From Bolinopsis microptera (taxonomy: Eukaryota > Ctenophora > Tentaculata > Lobata > Bolinopsidae): 64,000 bases of DNA. The translations under genes were made by a program, and so were the position numbers. This document shows positions 34,627-47,132 of this stretch, piece after piece. The stretch is from the NCBI RefSeq assembly GCF_026151205.1, contig NC_087073.1:806001-870000 (forward strand). Reading direction: 5' to 3'. The notes below the pieces were generated by a model. That model was not told the DNA's origin. It was given only the letters and a program-made list of their open reading frames with translations, and ran no database searches. Position 1 is the first letter of the stretch, and every line of letters begins with the position of its first letter.

Positions 34627-35962
34627 GAATAAGTGCTACAAGTATAACGAATCTAACATGAGGCTAGGAGAATAAGTTCCACAAGTATAACGAATCTAAC
34701 ATGAGGCTAGGAGAATAAGTTCCACAAGTATAACGAATCTAACATGAGGCTAGGAGAATAAGTTCCACAAGTATAACGAATCTAACATGAGGCTAGGAGA
34801 ATAAGTGCTACAAGTATAACGAATCTAACATGAGGCTAGGAGAATAAGTGCTACAAGTATAACGAATCTAACATGAGGCTAGGAGAATAAGTGCTACAAG
34901 TATAACGAATCTAACATGAGGCTAGGAGAATAAGTGCTACAAGTATAACGAATCTAACATGAGGCTAGGAGAATAAGTGCTACAAGTATAACGAATCTAA
35001 CATGAGCCTAGGAGAATAAGTGCTACAAGTATAACGAATCTAACATGAGCCTAGGAGAATAAGTGCTACAAGTATAACGAATCTAACATGAGCCTAGGAG
35101 AATAAGTGTTACAAGTATAACGAATCTAACATGAGGCTAGGAGAATAAGTGCTACAAGTATAACGAATCTAACATGAGCCTAGGAGAATAAGTGCTACAA
35201 GTATAACGAATCTAACATGAGCCTAGGAGAATAAGTGTTACAAGTATAACGAATCTAACATGAGGCTAGGAGAATAAGTGCTACAAGTATAACGAATCTA
35301 ACATGAGCCTAGGAGAATAAGTGCTACAAGTATAACGAATCTAACATGAGGCTAGGAGAATAAGTGCTACAAGTATAACGAATCTAACATGAGGCTAGGA
35401 GAATAAGTGCTACAAGTATAACGAATCTAACATGAGGCTAGGAGAATAAGTGCTACAAGTATAACGAATCTAACATGAGGCTAGGAGAATAAGTGCTACA
35501 AGTATAACGAATCTAACATGAGGCTAGGAGAATAAGTGCTACAAGTATAACGAATCTAACATGAGCCTAGGAGAATAAGTGCTACAAGTATAACGAATCT
35601 AACATGAGCCTAGGAGAATAAGTTCCACAAGTATAACGAATCTAACATGAGGCTAGGAGAATAAGTGCTACAAGTATAACGAATCTAACATGAGGCTAGG
35701 AGAATAAGTGCTACAAGTATAACGAATCTAACATGAGGCTAGGAGAATAAGTGCTACAAGTATAACGAATCTAACATGAGGCTAGGAGAATAAGTGCTAC
35801 AAGTATAACGAATCTAACATGAGGCTAGGAGAATAAGTGTTACAAGTATAACGAATCTAACATGAGGCTAGGAGAATAAGTGCTACAAGTATAACGAATC
35901 TAACATGAGCCTAGGAGAATAAGTGCTACAAGTATAACGAATCTAACATGAGCCTAGGAGAA
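34627..35962. repeat. 43-bp minisatellite, 31 copies
   Basis: Unit GAATAAGTGCTACAAGTATA plus ACGAATCTAACATGAGGCTA and GGA. Two variants (GAGGCTAGG and GAGCCTAGG) and GTTCC/GTGCT/GTGTT variants alternate in patches, showing amplification of blocks larger than one unit. Confidence 0.96.
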
Positions 35963-36718
35963 AGCACAGCGTGATCGTTACTACATGTAATTATATAATA
36001 TAAATAATATATATATATAATATAAAGGTAATGAGGGAGAAAGTGCGGCAATTTGACTTGCTAACAATCCAACAATATACAATGAGAATCTAATACATGC
36101 AATTACATTTGCAATTGTGTGTCCGGGTGTATTGTGTATAGCCGATTAAGTAATTATGTCCGGATATTGATAAGAAATGTATCTCCGGATTTGTTTAATT
36201 GGCTCCGTAAAATATGTGAATAAATTACATTAATTAATCCCCTAATTAAACACTACATCAATACAATACAATGTATAACTATATGTTACTTAAATATCAT
36301 GCTAATATGCAAACCAGTTAAACATAATTGTATACAAATTACAGCGATACTTACAGGCGATAATTACAGCGATACTTACAGGCAATGGTGAGAGTCTGGC
36401 AAATCCATCTTACTCCCACTTCCATCTTGTGGTGATGATATCTGGACAGGAGGGGGTAACCAGGTAACCAGGGAACCAGGGGTAACACGAGAAACAAGGT
36501 GTGGTGAGATGATCTCTAGAAGAACTATAACTATATAAGTATACACCAAGGAAATGGGGTTTATCGGGTAGAAAACAAAGTTGTAATATCAGCGGGCACC
36601 AAGAATAGTCTCCAAGTGCTTCCTCATAGCATTTCTTCCTGAACTTTAAAAGTTTTAAAATATTTGATTGAGAATCCACATAATATCATTATCACAAGAC
36701 TTCACACCGAGAATTTGA
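35963..36718. other. AT-rich non-coding stretch
   Basis: Contains TATATA-rich DNA near 35990-36022 and a short CCAGGTAACCAGG cluster near 36458-36485. No gene supported. Confidence 0.5.
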
Positions 36719-37003
36719 ATTGTTCTAACTTATCATTCTGTTCTAACTTGTCACGTTGTTCTAACTTGTCACTTTGTTCTAACTTGTCACTTTGTTCTAA
36801 CTTGTCATTTTGTTCTAACTTGTCACTTTGTTCTAACTTGTCACTTTGTTCTAACTTGTCACTTTGTTCTAACTTGTCACTTTGTTCTAACTTGTCACTT
36901 TGTTCTAACTTGTCACTTTGTTCTAACTTGTCACTTTGTTCTAACTTGTCACGTTGTTCTAACTTGTCACTTTGTTCTAACTTGTCACTTTGTTCTAACT
37001 CAT
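36719..37003. repeat. 18-bp minisatellite, ~15 copies
   Basis: Unit TTCTAACTTGTCACTTTG with point variants, open on both strands because 18 is a multiple of three. Not considered coding. Confidence 0.95.
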
Positions 37004-37404
37004 ACTGCATTACCTTGACATACTATTTTACCATGTCAAGTTATTCTAATTTTCCACGCGTGCAGTTTTTTAAATTGACCGATAAAATATACAAAGCGTG
37101 TTTGCTAAATGCTTTTACTGCTTAAAACTGGCAACAACAACTCGAAAATACGAAGTATCATTTGACGAACAGAGCAAGAAAACAAACAAATGTACATGGC
37201 TCATCGTAACTTGTGAATACAAATGTATCACTATAAAGGAATGAGCACGTTAAATTGAATCAAGCAATATTTAATGATTTCGCAAGGAACAATTCAGCGC
37301 CCCACTCGCCGGTGGCTGCTGGTGTAAACTGATGATTTAACACTCCGTCCGAAGAATTAGCTCCGTCTGGAGAAGCTTCAGGTTCAGAGCAGTGAGCAGG
37401 TCAC

Positions 37405-38476
37405 AACCTGGTTACCTGGTTACCTGGTTACCTGGTTACCTGGTTACCTGGTTACCTGGTTACCTGGTTACCTGGTTACCTGGTTACCTGGTTACCTGGT
37501 TACAGTGAGCAGGTCACAACGAGGCACAAGGAGCAAACCCAGGTAATGTCTGCGGTACCTGGTTACCTGGTTACCTGGTTAGTGGTTACAGTGAGCAGGT
37601 CACAGCGAGGCACAAGGAGCAAACCCAGATAATGTCTGCGGTACCTGGTTACCTGGTTACCTGGTTACCTGGTTACAGTGAGCAGGTCACAACGAGGCAC
37701 AAGGAGCAAACCCAGGTAATGTCTGCGGTAGTGAGCAGGTCACAACGAGGCACAAGGAGCAAACCCAGGTAATGTCTGCGGTACCTGGTTACCTGGTTAC
37801 CTGGTTACCTGGTTACAGTGAGCAGGTCACAGCGAGGCACAAGGAGCAAACCCAGATAATGTCTGCGGTACCTGGTTACCTGGTTACCTGGTTACCTGGT
37901 TACAGTGAGCAGGTCACAGCGAGGCACAAGGAGCAAACCCAGATAATGTCTGCGGTACCTGGTTACCTGGTTACCTGGTTACCTGGTTACAGTGAGCAGG
38001 TCACAGCGAGGCACAAGGAGCAAACCCAGATAATGTCTGCGGTACCTGGTTACCTGGTTACCTGGTTACCTGGTTACAGTGAGCAGGTCACAGCGAGGCA
38101 CAAGGAGCAAACCCAGATAATGTCTGCGGTACCTGGTTACCTGGTTACCTGGTTACCTGGTTACAGTGAGCAGGTCACAGCGAGGCACAAGGAGCAAACC
38201 CAGATAATGTCTGCGGTACCTGGTTACCTGGTTACCTGGTTACCTGGTTACAGTGAGCAGGTCACAGCGAGGCACAAGGAGCAAACCCAGATAATGTCTG
38301 CGGTACCTGGTTACCTGGTTACCTGGTTACCTGGTTACAGTGAGCAGGTCACAGCGAGGCACAAGGAGCAAACCCAGATAATGTCTGCGGTACCTGGTTA
38401 CCTGGTTACCTGGTTACCTGGTTACAGTGAGCAGGTCACAGCGAGGCACAAGGAGCAAACCCAGATAATGTCTGCG
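37405..38476. repeat. Composite repeat: GGTTACCT runs inside an 87-bp unit
   Basis: An 8-bp repeat (GGTTACCT, 37405-37503) is followed by blocks alternating GGTTACCT runs with a conserved ~50-bp segment beginning CAGTGAGCAGGTCACA. From about 37772 to 38476 this has settled into eight identical 87-bp units. The conserved segment is preceded by AG and ends CCCAG followed by GTAATG or ATAATG, so it looks like a small exon with splice sites (t-GAG-CAG-GTC-ACA-...-CAG). This is suggestive only. Confidence 0.9.
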
Positions 38477-39739
38477 GTCTGTACTTTTATGTTTTGATTT
38501 ATACCCTCTTCACTGACGCAGGGAAAATTTTTAGCTTTCATCAGCTGATGCCGGACCAGTCAATACTACGTTTTTACGTGTGATAATAGTGTAGACTGAC
38601 TGACAATTGTAATTAGATAGGCACATTATTGTACATACCTTGGAATCGACAAGGTTTTATATAGTTTTCGGTACCAGGCCAAAGCATATTTGTACAATCT
38701 CACCGGTAAAAGTTTATTTTAAATAAGATGTGAGCGACTGAGAACCAAGTCGGCACAAAATGGAAGCCTCGCAGTATCTAATTGTGCATGACTGCTATAC
38801 ACGCGTAACCCGGAGGCAATTGGAAACAGTTGATTAGCAGATCTGTACCCCCACTTGTATCGGTGGTAGTTAGATTAGGTTCCTCTCAACGAGTCGGGTC
38901 ATTTGCATGGTCCTACCAGCTATAGGAGTTAGGACACCACACGACAGTCTCACAGTTGCATGGTCCTACCACAGTAGCGCCAATTTCCCACACCTTAACA
39001 GGCCATTATTCATTAACAGGTTCCCAATCAGAATTACACAGGATTACATAGGATTAAAATTAAATCATAAGTTCACTATCGTGAACCGTCAGTGACGTGA
39101 TCTGATTCGACATGTCAGATTCTCAAAACGACAGTTGCGCCAACACGGTAATGTGGTCCAAGGATCACTGGACATTGCAGAGGGTCACATAATCCTTGTG
39201 GAGGGATGTGATATCAAGTGCATATCTGATGCATCAATGCAACCTTCCATGAAGATTACATGCTCTACAAAAGTGTGTAGGTGAGGTGTATTGTGTAACC
39301 AGGTAACCAGGTAACCAGGTATTGTAGGTGAGGTGTATTGTGTGAGGAAGATTGTTAAAGTTGCGACGACAAAGTTGGCTGAGTGGGTGGCCTGGTGAGG
39401 TTCAGGTAAACTAGCTTATTATAAAGTAATCTTATAAAAACGCAAGGAACTGCGTCTATTGAAGCAAGCCGCAATAAGGTGGAGCAATTAGCAAACTTAC
39501 AACTACCATTACCGGTATTTTGCGTAACAGTCGTGGTTAAGTAGAAAACAGAGTTAAAATAATTGGTGTTGAAAGCATATCAGCTTCTTGTTTGTGTTGC
39601 TATAGTAACTAGTAGTGTAACTGTAACTATGGTAACTGTTTAAGTTATGTTATAAACATTAAACATTGATATATGAAGCCTGGAAGGGTGAGTGGGAAGG
39701 TGGCCTACATATTTACATATTATTTGGACTGTAATATCG

Positions 39740-39802
<63 letters not shown>

Positions 39803-41127
39803 ATGTTATGGAGACTGGAGAGGTGAACCAAGTGATTTGAAATGTGAACAAAATTATCCAATGAGGTTGCAGGATGGATCACCAGCATTTAACTTGTAAC
39901 TGAAGTCTGGAATTTATCCAGTGATTTATTTTTAACAAGAAAGAATATTTTAGGTGGAGGTGCAAGTAAAAATAGCAGGGTCTGATAAAGTAATTCAACA
40001 CAGTCGCTTGAATGTTGAAGCGCGAAATATCAGAGGTCAAACTAAAATATATACTACTAACGAAAAATTAACACAGTTACATTTTAAGAAATGAACACTA
40101 ATGAGATAATAATGGTATGAGAAGTTGCTGACAGGATTGTCAAGAAGATTGAGATTCTATAGACAATCATCTTATTTATAAAGGAGCATCGAGACACGGC
40201 TTATTTATAAGTTATAAAGGAGTTGTGTCTCAGTAACTATGGTAACTGTCTCAGTTCCGGTGATTGTGACCAGCATATCGCAAGGATCGTCTCCAGATAA
40301 AATTATAAATCAAATGCCCTACAGGAAATTTCCCATTAGGGATAGGCAGTGGTAATGTAACATTTAGATTTTAATTAGCAAATAATTATGAACACATTAT
40401 TTCTCGATCAATTTGTACATATTTAGATATAAAAGGATTTGTTGCGTATAAGTAATATCGACAGCTAATTATTTACATTTACAACTACAAGGAGAGAAGG
40501 AGCAGGATCTGAAAAATATTGGGTTGCCATGCATCTACCTGAGCGATTATTCACATAATAGGAATTATTCACATATTACTTAAGCCAGGAAGGGGTTTGG
40601 AAAACTATATAAGCTAAGTACGCTGTGTGTAATGATAAAAATCAGGCTTACTCGACATAATACGTGAACTATCCCTTGTGGCAGCATCCTTAGGGCGAAG
40701 CTGGCTTTTAGTTTTGGAAATTCTGTCGGACACTGACAAATTAGATAATGCGAGAGTAGTTAGTAGTTAGTAGTAGTTAGTTAGACGTTCTTACCTGGAC
40801 CACATTACCAATTAGTGCTGATCTGAATGAAAGAATGGATCTGTTTATTTTAGAAACGTTACGTTACAAGCTTCCTGCATTTATTATGTGCTTCCGAACT
40901 AATTCCCATTAAAAGTTCTTATTTACCGAGTTCGATTCTGAATAGAAACCTGCAGAGGTTTATGAAGCGTAGACCAACACTGACTGCCTAAAATGGTTAG
41001 CCAGTTTTCAACTAACTCGAGCTCGCCTATTTAACATTTGACAGCCTGAGAAACTTTAGAAGACAGATCAAGATGATGTTTTGACAGTTTTACCTCGCAC
41101 ATAATTATAACCATGACACAGCTGAGT
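38477..41127. other. Long stretch without recognised gene
   Basis: No supported gene on either strand. It contains the TAG trinucleotide run at 39740-39801, a short CCAGGTAA cluster at 39298-39320 and scattered GGTAAC words. Confidence 0.45.
39740..39801. repeat. (GTA)n microsatellite, ~20 units
   Basis: An uninterrupted GTAGTAGTA run of about 60 bp. Confidence 0.97.
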
Positions 41128-41474
41128 CCAGGTAACCAGGTAACCAGGTAACCAGGTAACCAGGTAACCAGGTAACCAGGTAACCAGGTAACCAGGTAAC
41201 CAGGTAACCAGGTAACCAGGTAACCAGGTAACCAGGTAACCAGGTAACCAGGTAACCAGGTAACCAGGTAACCAGGTAACCAGGTAACCAGGTAACCAGG
41301 TAACCAGGTAACCAGGTAACCAGGTAACCAGGTAACCAGGTAACCAGGTAACCAGGTAACCAGGTAACCAGGTAACCAGGTAACCAGGTAACCAGGTAAC
41401 CAGGTAACCAGGTAACCAGGTAACCAGGTAACCAGGTAACCAGGTAACCAGGTAACCAGGTAACCAGGTAACCA
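41128..41474. repeat. 8-bp repeat (CCAGGTAA)n, ~43 copies
   Basis: Perfect tandem CCAGGTAA. The plus strand presents the splice-donor consensus CAG|GTAA every 8 bp. The same word recurs in shorter runs at 36458, 37405, 39298 and 42747. Confidence 0.97.
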
Positions 41475-43140
41475 GTTTATATTTGTGAGCGAATGTTTAC
41501 CCACAGTTCTACTAACCCAGTGAAAAATATTACCTAACATCATAATCACAACTACTTACTACAAACTAAATTCAATCAAATATTTAGTGATTCCCATGCC
41601 ATTTGTGTAGAACCAAGATTATATGTTAATTGTCAGAGTTAAACTACCAATACCACATTAGCCGCAAGCAATATTATGTGACGGCTGAATCATCACAGCA
41701 AAACGACCACTGTATCTCATATCTGCCGAGAACGGTAGCTTTATCTGCCGAGAAGAGAACGGTAGCTTTAAGCATGAAGATGGAAACACCTGCAAACTTG
41801 AACCCCAGCGAAATTAAGATTCAATTTGCTGGAGAGCGCCTTGTAGGTAACCGTTTTCAAATTATGTTGTTGAGTCATGAAATATAAGGAGGGAGCAGTG
41901 ACTTGTCTGGCAGCTGGAGAATTAATTTAAAGTTACTTTAGCTACTACAACTACTTGAAGCTATACCGTGTTAAGTCGCTTAGGAAGTATGAGATTTTAG
42001 TTCGAGTGAAATGCATACTATTCTAAGAGAGCAGGGTAGCTGTTTCCAGTAAATATGTATGTGTTGTAGTTGCAGCGAGATTTATGCGGGATTATCTGGG
42101 ATTTGATATGCCCTTACTTTTATAAATCATAAAGGAGGGATCATAGACAAACTGGCTTGCTGAAAGTTCAAGCAGGTGTTTTTGACGTACAAGCTGTCTT
42201 GTTGAGTGCTTGTGACGCACTCCTATTAAAGCAAGAGTCTATGACAGCACTTTTGAAGAAAAACTGTCGTGTTAAAGGGTTTGCGACGTGTTATAGCTAC
42301 CAACATAACTATTAACTACTCCTTGTTACAACTACCAACATAACTACTCCTTGGTTAAATTTTTACTGAGGGGCCGGTCGGGGTTTAAGATACGTTACTA
42401 ACGAGTAACGGTCCAAGTATGCGATAGGCTTGAAAGCAACAAATTGAAATTTTGAGGCGGTTACAGTTACTAATTGCGTCGAGTGGATCATATTTCAAAG
42501 TTTAGAAGACTACAGTTGTGGGAAGCACACGCAATTTCAGGACAATTTCACTTTGCCACCTTCCCAAGAGGATAAGCAAATATTAAATTTAAACAACTGT
42601 AAAGTTTACCCTCAAGTTGGAAAGTTTGGGAACAGGAATGAAAACAAAAGCCAATAACTATAAGCTACTCAAATTTTAACGTCAGTGCTATTTGAATTTG
42701 AGTCCCTACAAAGTTTTACACTTTAGCAAGGTCTAGTGTTGGACAACCAGGTAACCAGGTAACCATTTTACCAGGTAACCAGGTAACCAGGTATAACTAT
42801 AAGCTATTTGAATTTGATGAGTTCCTACAAAGCTTTACACTTTAGCAAGGTCTAGCGTTGGACAACAATTCCACATAGAGCTGAAGCGCTGCTCATAAAG
42901 ACGAACTAATTCACAGTGTCAAAACACGGCAACACAAATAAAGTATGGGAACTGACGAGCCAGTTACACACGGACCAGCGTGGCCATGTTTTCCATGTGA
43001 CTGAGTAACAGTGAGTAACGCTATATTATATCACGAGGACAGTATAGTGCTCCGGAGCTAGCTAATGACTGCATATATCGGCACACTAGACTGTGATAAA
43101 ACTGTATAAACTCTTTAACTGTAGTCACGTGACCACTTTT
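41475..43140. other. Stretch without recognised gene (apart from the possible exon)
   Basis: Near 42720-42860 a ~70-bp sequence (TTCCTACAAAG...TCTAG(T/C)GTTGGACAAC) is duplicated around CCAGGTAACC runs. No gene supported. Confidence 0.4.
41774..41846 (+). CDS. Possible first coding exon, unknown protein
   Basis: An ATG at 41774 opens a frame reading MKMETPANLNPSEIKIQFAG and then ERLV, meeting a donor-like TAG|GTAACC at 41847 (or GTAGGT at 41843). Composition looks more protein-like than the surroundings. No continuation exon was found, so this could be chance. Confidence 0.2.
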
Positions 43141-43272
43141 GTATCTGGTGGTCACATGTGACCCTAGCTATGACTAAGGTCCCTGTATCTGGTGGTCACA
43201 TGTGACCCCAGCTTTGACTAAGGTCCCCGTATCTGGTGGTCACATGTGACCTAGCTATGACTAAGGTCCCGT
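43141..43272. repeat. Three ~43-bp repeats with a 14-bp perfect palindrome
   Basis: Each copy holds GGTCACATGTGACC (first at 43150-43163), a perfect palindrome with a CATGTG core, followed by CTAGCTATGACTAAGGTCC. The arms resemble nuclear-receptor half sites (GGTCA) in everted order, which is only a resemblance. Confidence 0.85.
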
Positions 43273-43569
43273 ATAATTCTCATGTGAGACGTGGATCAAA
43301 GCACCTCCACATGACTTAACAAAGGTTTATCATTGTTCTAATCTTTTGTCTGAAAGCTCGTGTTCTATTACAAAAAGTGAATTGCTGAAAACAGTGCAGT
43401 AATTGGCCTCGCCCGCCCTCAGAGAATATTTACACAGCTTACTGAGTTACTGTGCAGATTTAATAGCTCGGTGATGCGAGAATTGTGGTGCTAGAAACGA
43501 GAGCTCTTAATGTATAATAGTAATATATATAATAAAGTCTTGGTGATTAGGGGTTTGAAGTGGTTCTGT

Positions 43570-43990
43570 GGATAGTAAAATCATTTACTGGTTACTAAGT
43601 AACTGTGATCCATTTACTGGTTACTAAGTAACTGTAAATCATTTACTGGTTACTAAGTAACTGTAAAATATCATTTACTGGTTACCAAGTAACTGTAACT
43701 CATTTACTGGTTACTAAGTAACTGTAATTCATTTACTGGTTACTAATTAACTGTACTTCATTTACTGGTTACTAAGTAACTGTAATTCATTTACTGGTTA
43801 TTAAGTAACTGTAATTCATTTACTGGTTACTAAGTAACTGTAAATCATTTACTGGTTACTAAGTAACTGTAATTCATTTACTGGTTACTAAGTAACTGTA
43901 ATTTATTTACTGGTTACTAAGTAACTGTAAATCATTTACTGGTTACTAAGTAACTGTAATTCATTTACTGGGTACTTAGCAACTGTAATT
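43570..43990. repeat. ~30-bp minisatellite, 14 copies
   Basis: Unit CATTTACTGGTTACTAAGTA plus ACTGTAAT. Each unit contains the inverted pair GTTAC-TAA-GTAAC. Copies vary mainly in the two bases before CATTTACT. Confidence 0.95.
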
Positions 43991-45107
43991 CGTGGACGAT
44001 GTATTTACAGGTTTCTATCTACTATTTGACATATTAAGTATTGAATATTTAAAGATTATTTACAACCACTTTACTTAGTTTATAATCGTGCAGGCTGCTA
44101 CATTTATTAACAGCAGTTAACTTATGAATAACTGAAATATAGATCGCTAATCGCTAATCGCTATAATAATTCAATATATCATCAATCCACCAGGCACCAT
44201 GCAAAATAGTAAATAATTGTATCGTTATCGTAAAGCGATTTCAATATACTGTTAAATATAATTATAACTTAAGTTTAACAACACAGAACGCAATAAAGAC
44301 TGAAGAATTCTCAGTCTCGAGCGTTCACAATGATCATATTACACGACATTGATATTCAGCTTCAACAATACAGCTGTCTGTAATCAACAAAACTATTTCT
44401 AGTCCGTTATCTTGACTAAAGAGTCTTTAGTTAGGGTAAAGACCGGACTAAAGACCGGACATCATTTATCAGAGGCTTAAATAATGCTGGTAAAACCTCC
44501 GCGAAAGGTTTTAACCTCCATGCTCAATAAAGAGACCATGTGCGCCACTACAGCTGTACAATATCGCTCGAATTAGCTGCAATTACCTAACGGACACTCG
44601 GCTAACGACTGGGCCCAGCTAAATGTTCTCTCTCAGTCTCAGAAAATAATTGTAAAATGGCCATTAAGTGGTAGACAGTTACAGCTTTGACGTGCTCCTT
44701 TTTTACTGCAGATAAGTGTCTCGTAAAACTGCATTCTCGCTTTATCAAGGTAGCTAAATCTTTTAAAGAACGGATATGGGTTCAGAAAAGACGGTTAGAT
44801 TTCAATGGCTATTGAAACAGATTGAGAAGCATCAGACGTGATTTGTCAAAAGAAACCAAATAGCTGGAAAGTGTCCGACTAAAAAAGCGGCGGAAAAATA
44901 AAACAGGGCTGGTGACTAATGGTGGATAATGTGTTCAACTTTTATGTTTATTTAATCAACTTACACATGATACACATGATACACAGGCAAATGAACACAG
45001 CCTGTTGAACTGCCAGTGCAACTGTACAATCGGTAAAGTTTCATTATTGCATATTTGTAAGGCGTTAAGTTGCTGATACCACGCGGGAAAAGTGTCAGAA
45101 AATTAAC
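43991..45107. other. AT-rich stretch without recognised gene
   Basis: A duplicated AAAGACCGGAC near 44437-44460 and nothing else structured. No gene supported. Confidence 0.45.
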
Positions 45108-45779
45108 AAATTTGGACCAGAACACTATAACAGGTCACTCTGTGACTCGAATTAGCGTGTAGAAATTGCAGCAGCACACTATGTACACTGCAGGAGCAAC
45201 AGCAACTGCAGACACCGCTTACATGTTGCAGTATGAGCCAAAAATCGAGCAATTATCATCCATTGAAGGCTGAGAATTACCACATAAAAATTGTACTAAG
45301 GATCTTCAGATGGCCTGAAACTTGATATGCACCGATAATTGGGGTAAATGAAAACTTGTCAAGTAGAAATTAGTGCTTCCATAAGTACTTCTACTGTAAA
45401 GGAACTGTCGAAGAGATTAATCATCAAGCTATTTTATATCTTTATCTCAAACTAGGATATAATATTTAGTAGATAAACAACCAATAAAAAGCCGAATTCT
45501 TTATCCTGCAGACTTCTAACACCTGTTCTCAATATTCCTGTATCGTCTTCTAATTTAGAGGATGTCACTGTAGCAACTCATTGATCATCCTTCACCCTAA
45601 CTCATGTTTTCCAGCTGCAGCCTGAACAAAAGTGTACCTGCAGAACGACAATCTTCTGTCTTGGTTCGTGTTTGGAGTTATCACTACCAGAGCAGTAAGC
45701 ACCAATGATCAGGTCGACAGTGGACTATGGAGTTAAACGCCAATATGATGGTTAAAAGACGTATAGTGGTATGGATTAA

Positions 45780-46040
45780 GGGAGCTTTTCATTGAAGTAG
45801 GTGAGTGGACTGTAGTACTACTGTGACGTACCTTATCGGACCTTATTTGGACGGACATTACTTGAACGCTGGAGGCGTTCATCTTAATGTCCGTTCAAAT
45901 GAAGTCCGTTCAATTAATGTCCGTTCAAGTTAAAGTCCGTTGAATTGTTTCCAAAAAGTTTTTCATTTCGAACTTTTTGTCCAGAATATGACAACTTTTC
46001 ATTGAAGTAGGTGAGTGGACTGTAGTACTACTGTGACGTA
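45780..46040. repeat. Direct 47-bp repeat around an imperfect hairpin
   Basis: CTTTTCATTGAAGTAGGTGA and the following ~27 bp occur near 45785 and 45993. Between them, CGGACATTACTTGAACGC pairs imperfectly with GCGTTCATCTTAATGTCCG, followed by repeated (A)ATGTCCGTTCAA words. This may be a decayed small mobile element. Confidence 0.6.
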
Positions 46041-46388
46041 GTACTTTTCTGCATAACCGCATTTATGTTTTAAGACACAAGCAAAAATGAATATCTTCTA
46101 GAGGTTCTGTAGTGCTACTTGAGGTAACTTAATCTGGGCCGGTGGATAATATCGTGAATATGAAAGATAAGGTTTGTTACCATAGCAACACTAAAGAGTT
46201 CACCTTTAATTAGGCAATATGATGCAAGGAAAACAGCGAATTGCAATGTAACAACATCAGAACTTCAATACAATTAAACATGAAACTTTCCCAGTTAAAC
46301 GAAATATTGGAAACCGAAATCATAAAGGAATAAGACAAAATACTAGGATTTCTCAGGATATATTCCCGTACAATCACGCCTACTCAAA

Positions 46389-46771
46389 CAAGGTTGTTAA
46401 ATACGTCAAATTTTCGTGAAAGAATACGACGTATTCGGTTCTAATAAAGAATACGTCGTAATACGCCGTAATACGGTAATTTCTATGGATTGTTAAATAC
46501 GTCCACGAATACGCCATAATACGCCGTAATACGCTGATTTGACAAAATTAAACATTACAGCTGCGCGCCACCCTCATCATTGATCATGCATTGAAGGAGT
46601 GCAGTTATACATGATAACTTAAATTTGTAATCAAATTTCATGGATAATCCGATAAGCAAACAATTTTTTTGTTCGCACGACACACCTTTTTGTAATACGT
46701 CAATTTTCGAGGATTAATACGTATTCGTATTCCAATACGTATTCCCTCCTAATACGTATTTAACAACCTTG
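46389..46771. mobile_element. hAT-like non-autonomous element (383 bp)
   Basis: The ends read CAAGGTTGTTAAATACGT and ACGTATTTAACAACCTTG, perfect inverted repeats of about 18 bp. TACTCAAA flanks both sides (46381-46388 and 46772-46779), an 8-bp target duplication characteristic of hAT transposons, and the CA...TG ends also fit. The duplicated region has an unoccupied site (CTACTTAAATAGC near 50194). The interior repeats AATACG(C/T)CGTAATACG and has no coding potential. Confidence 0.93.
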
Positions 46772-47132
46772 TACTCAAATAGCTGTGAACTCAACCTCAC
46801 TTTGACTTTGAGTAGCAAATCACCACACGGGTGAGTGGGTGACATCTTTCAATATCCAGCATTCTGTTACAGAATTTCTGTATCCTGAAACTCCGATCAC
46901 TTCCATTCAATATGTCAACACCTTGGCAATATTGTGAAGCTCTTAACACAAATTCCCCTTTTATGTTTTTGATATAAGTTGCTTTATCGTTCAAAATTCA
47001 ACTGGCATACGAGTGTTTGTATTAGAATCACAGTGGAGTCCCCACTCCTAACTCACCTCCCCACATAACTGTTGCAATTTGCATGCTGAGCTTTTGGTCG
47101 GCAGAATATAGAAATATTTACAGGGAAAGATG

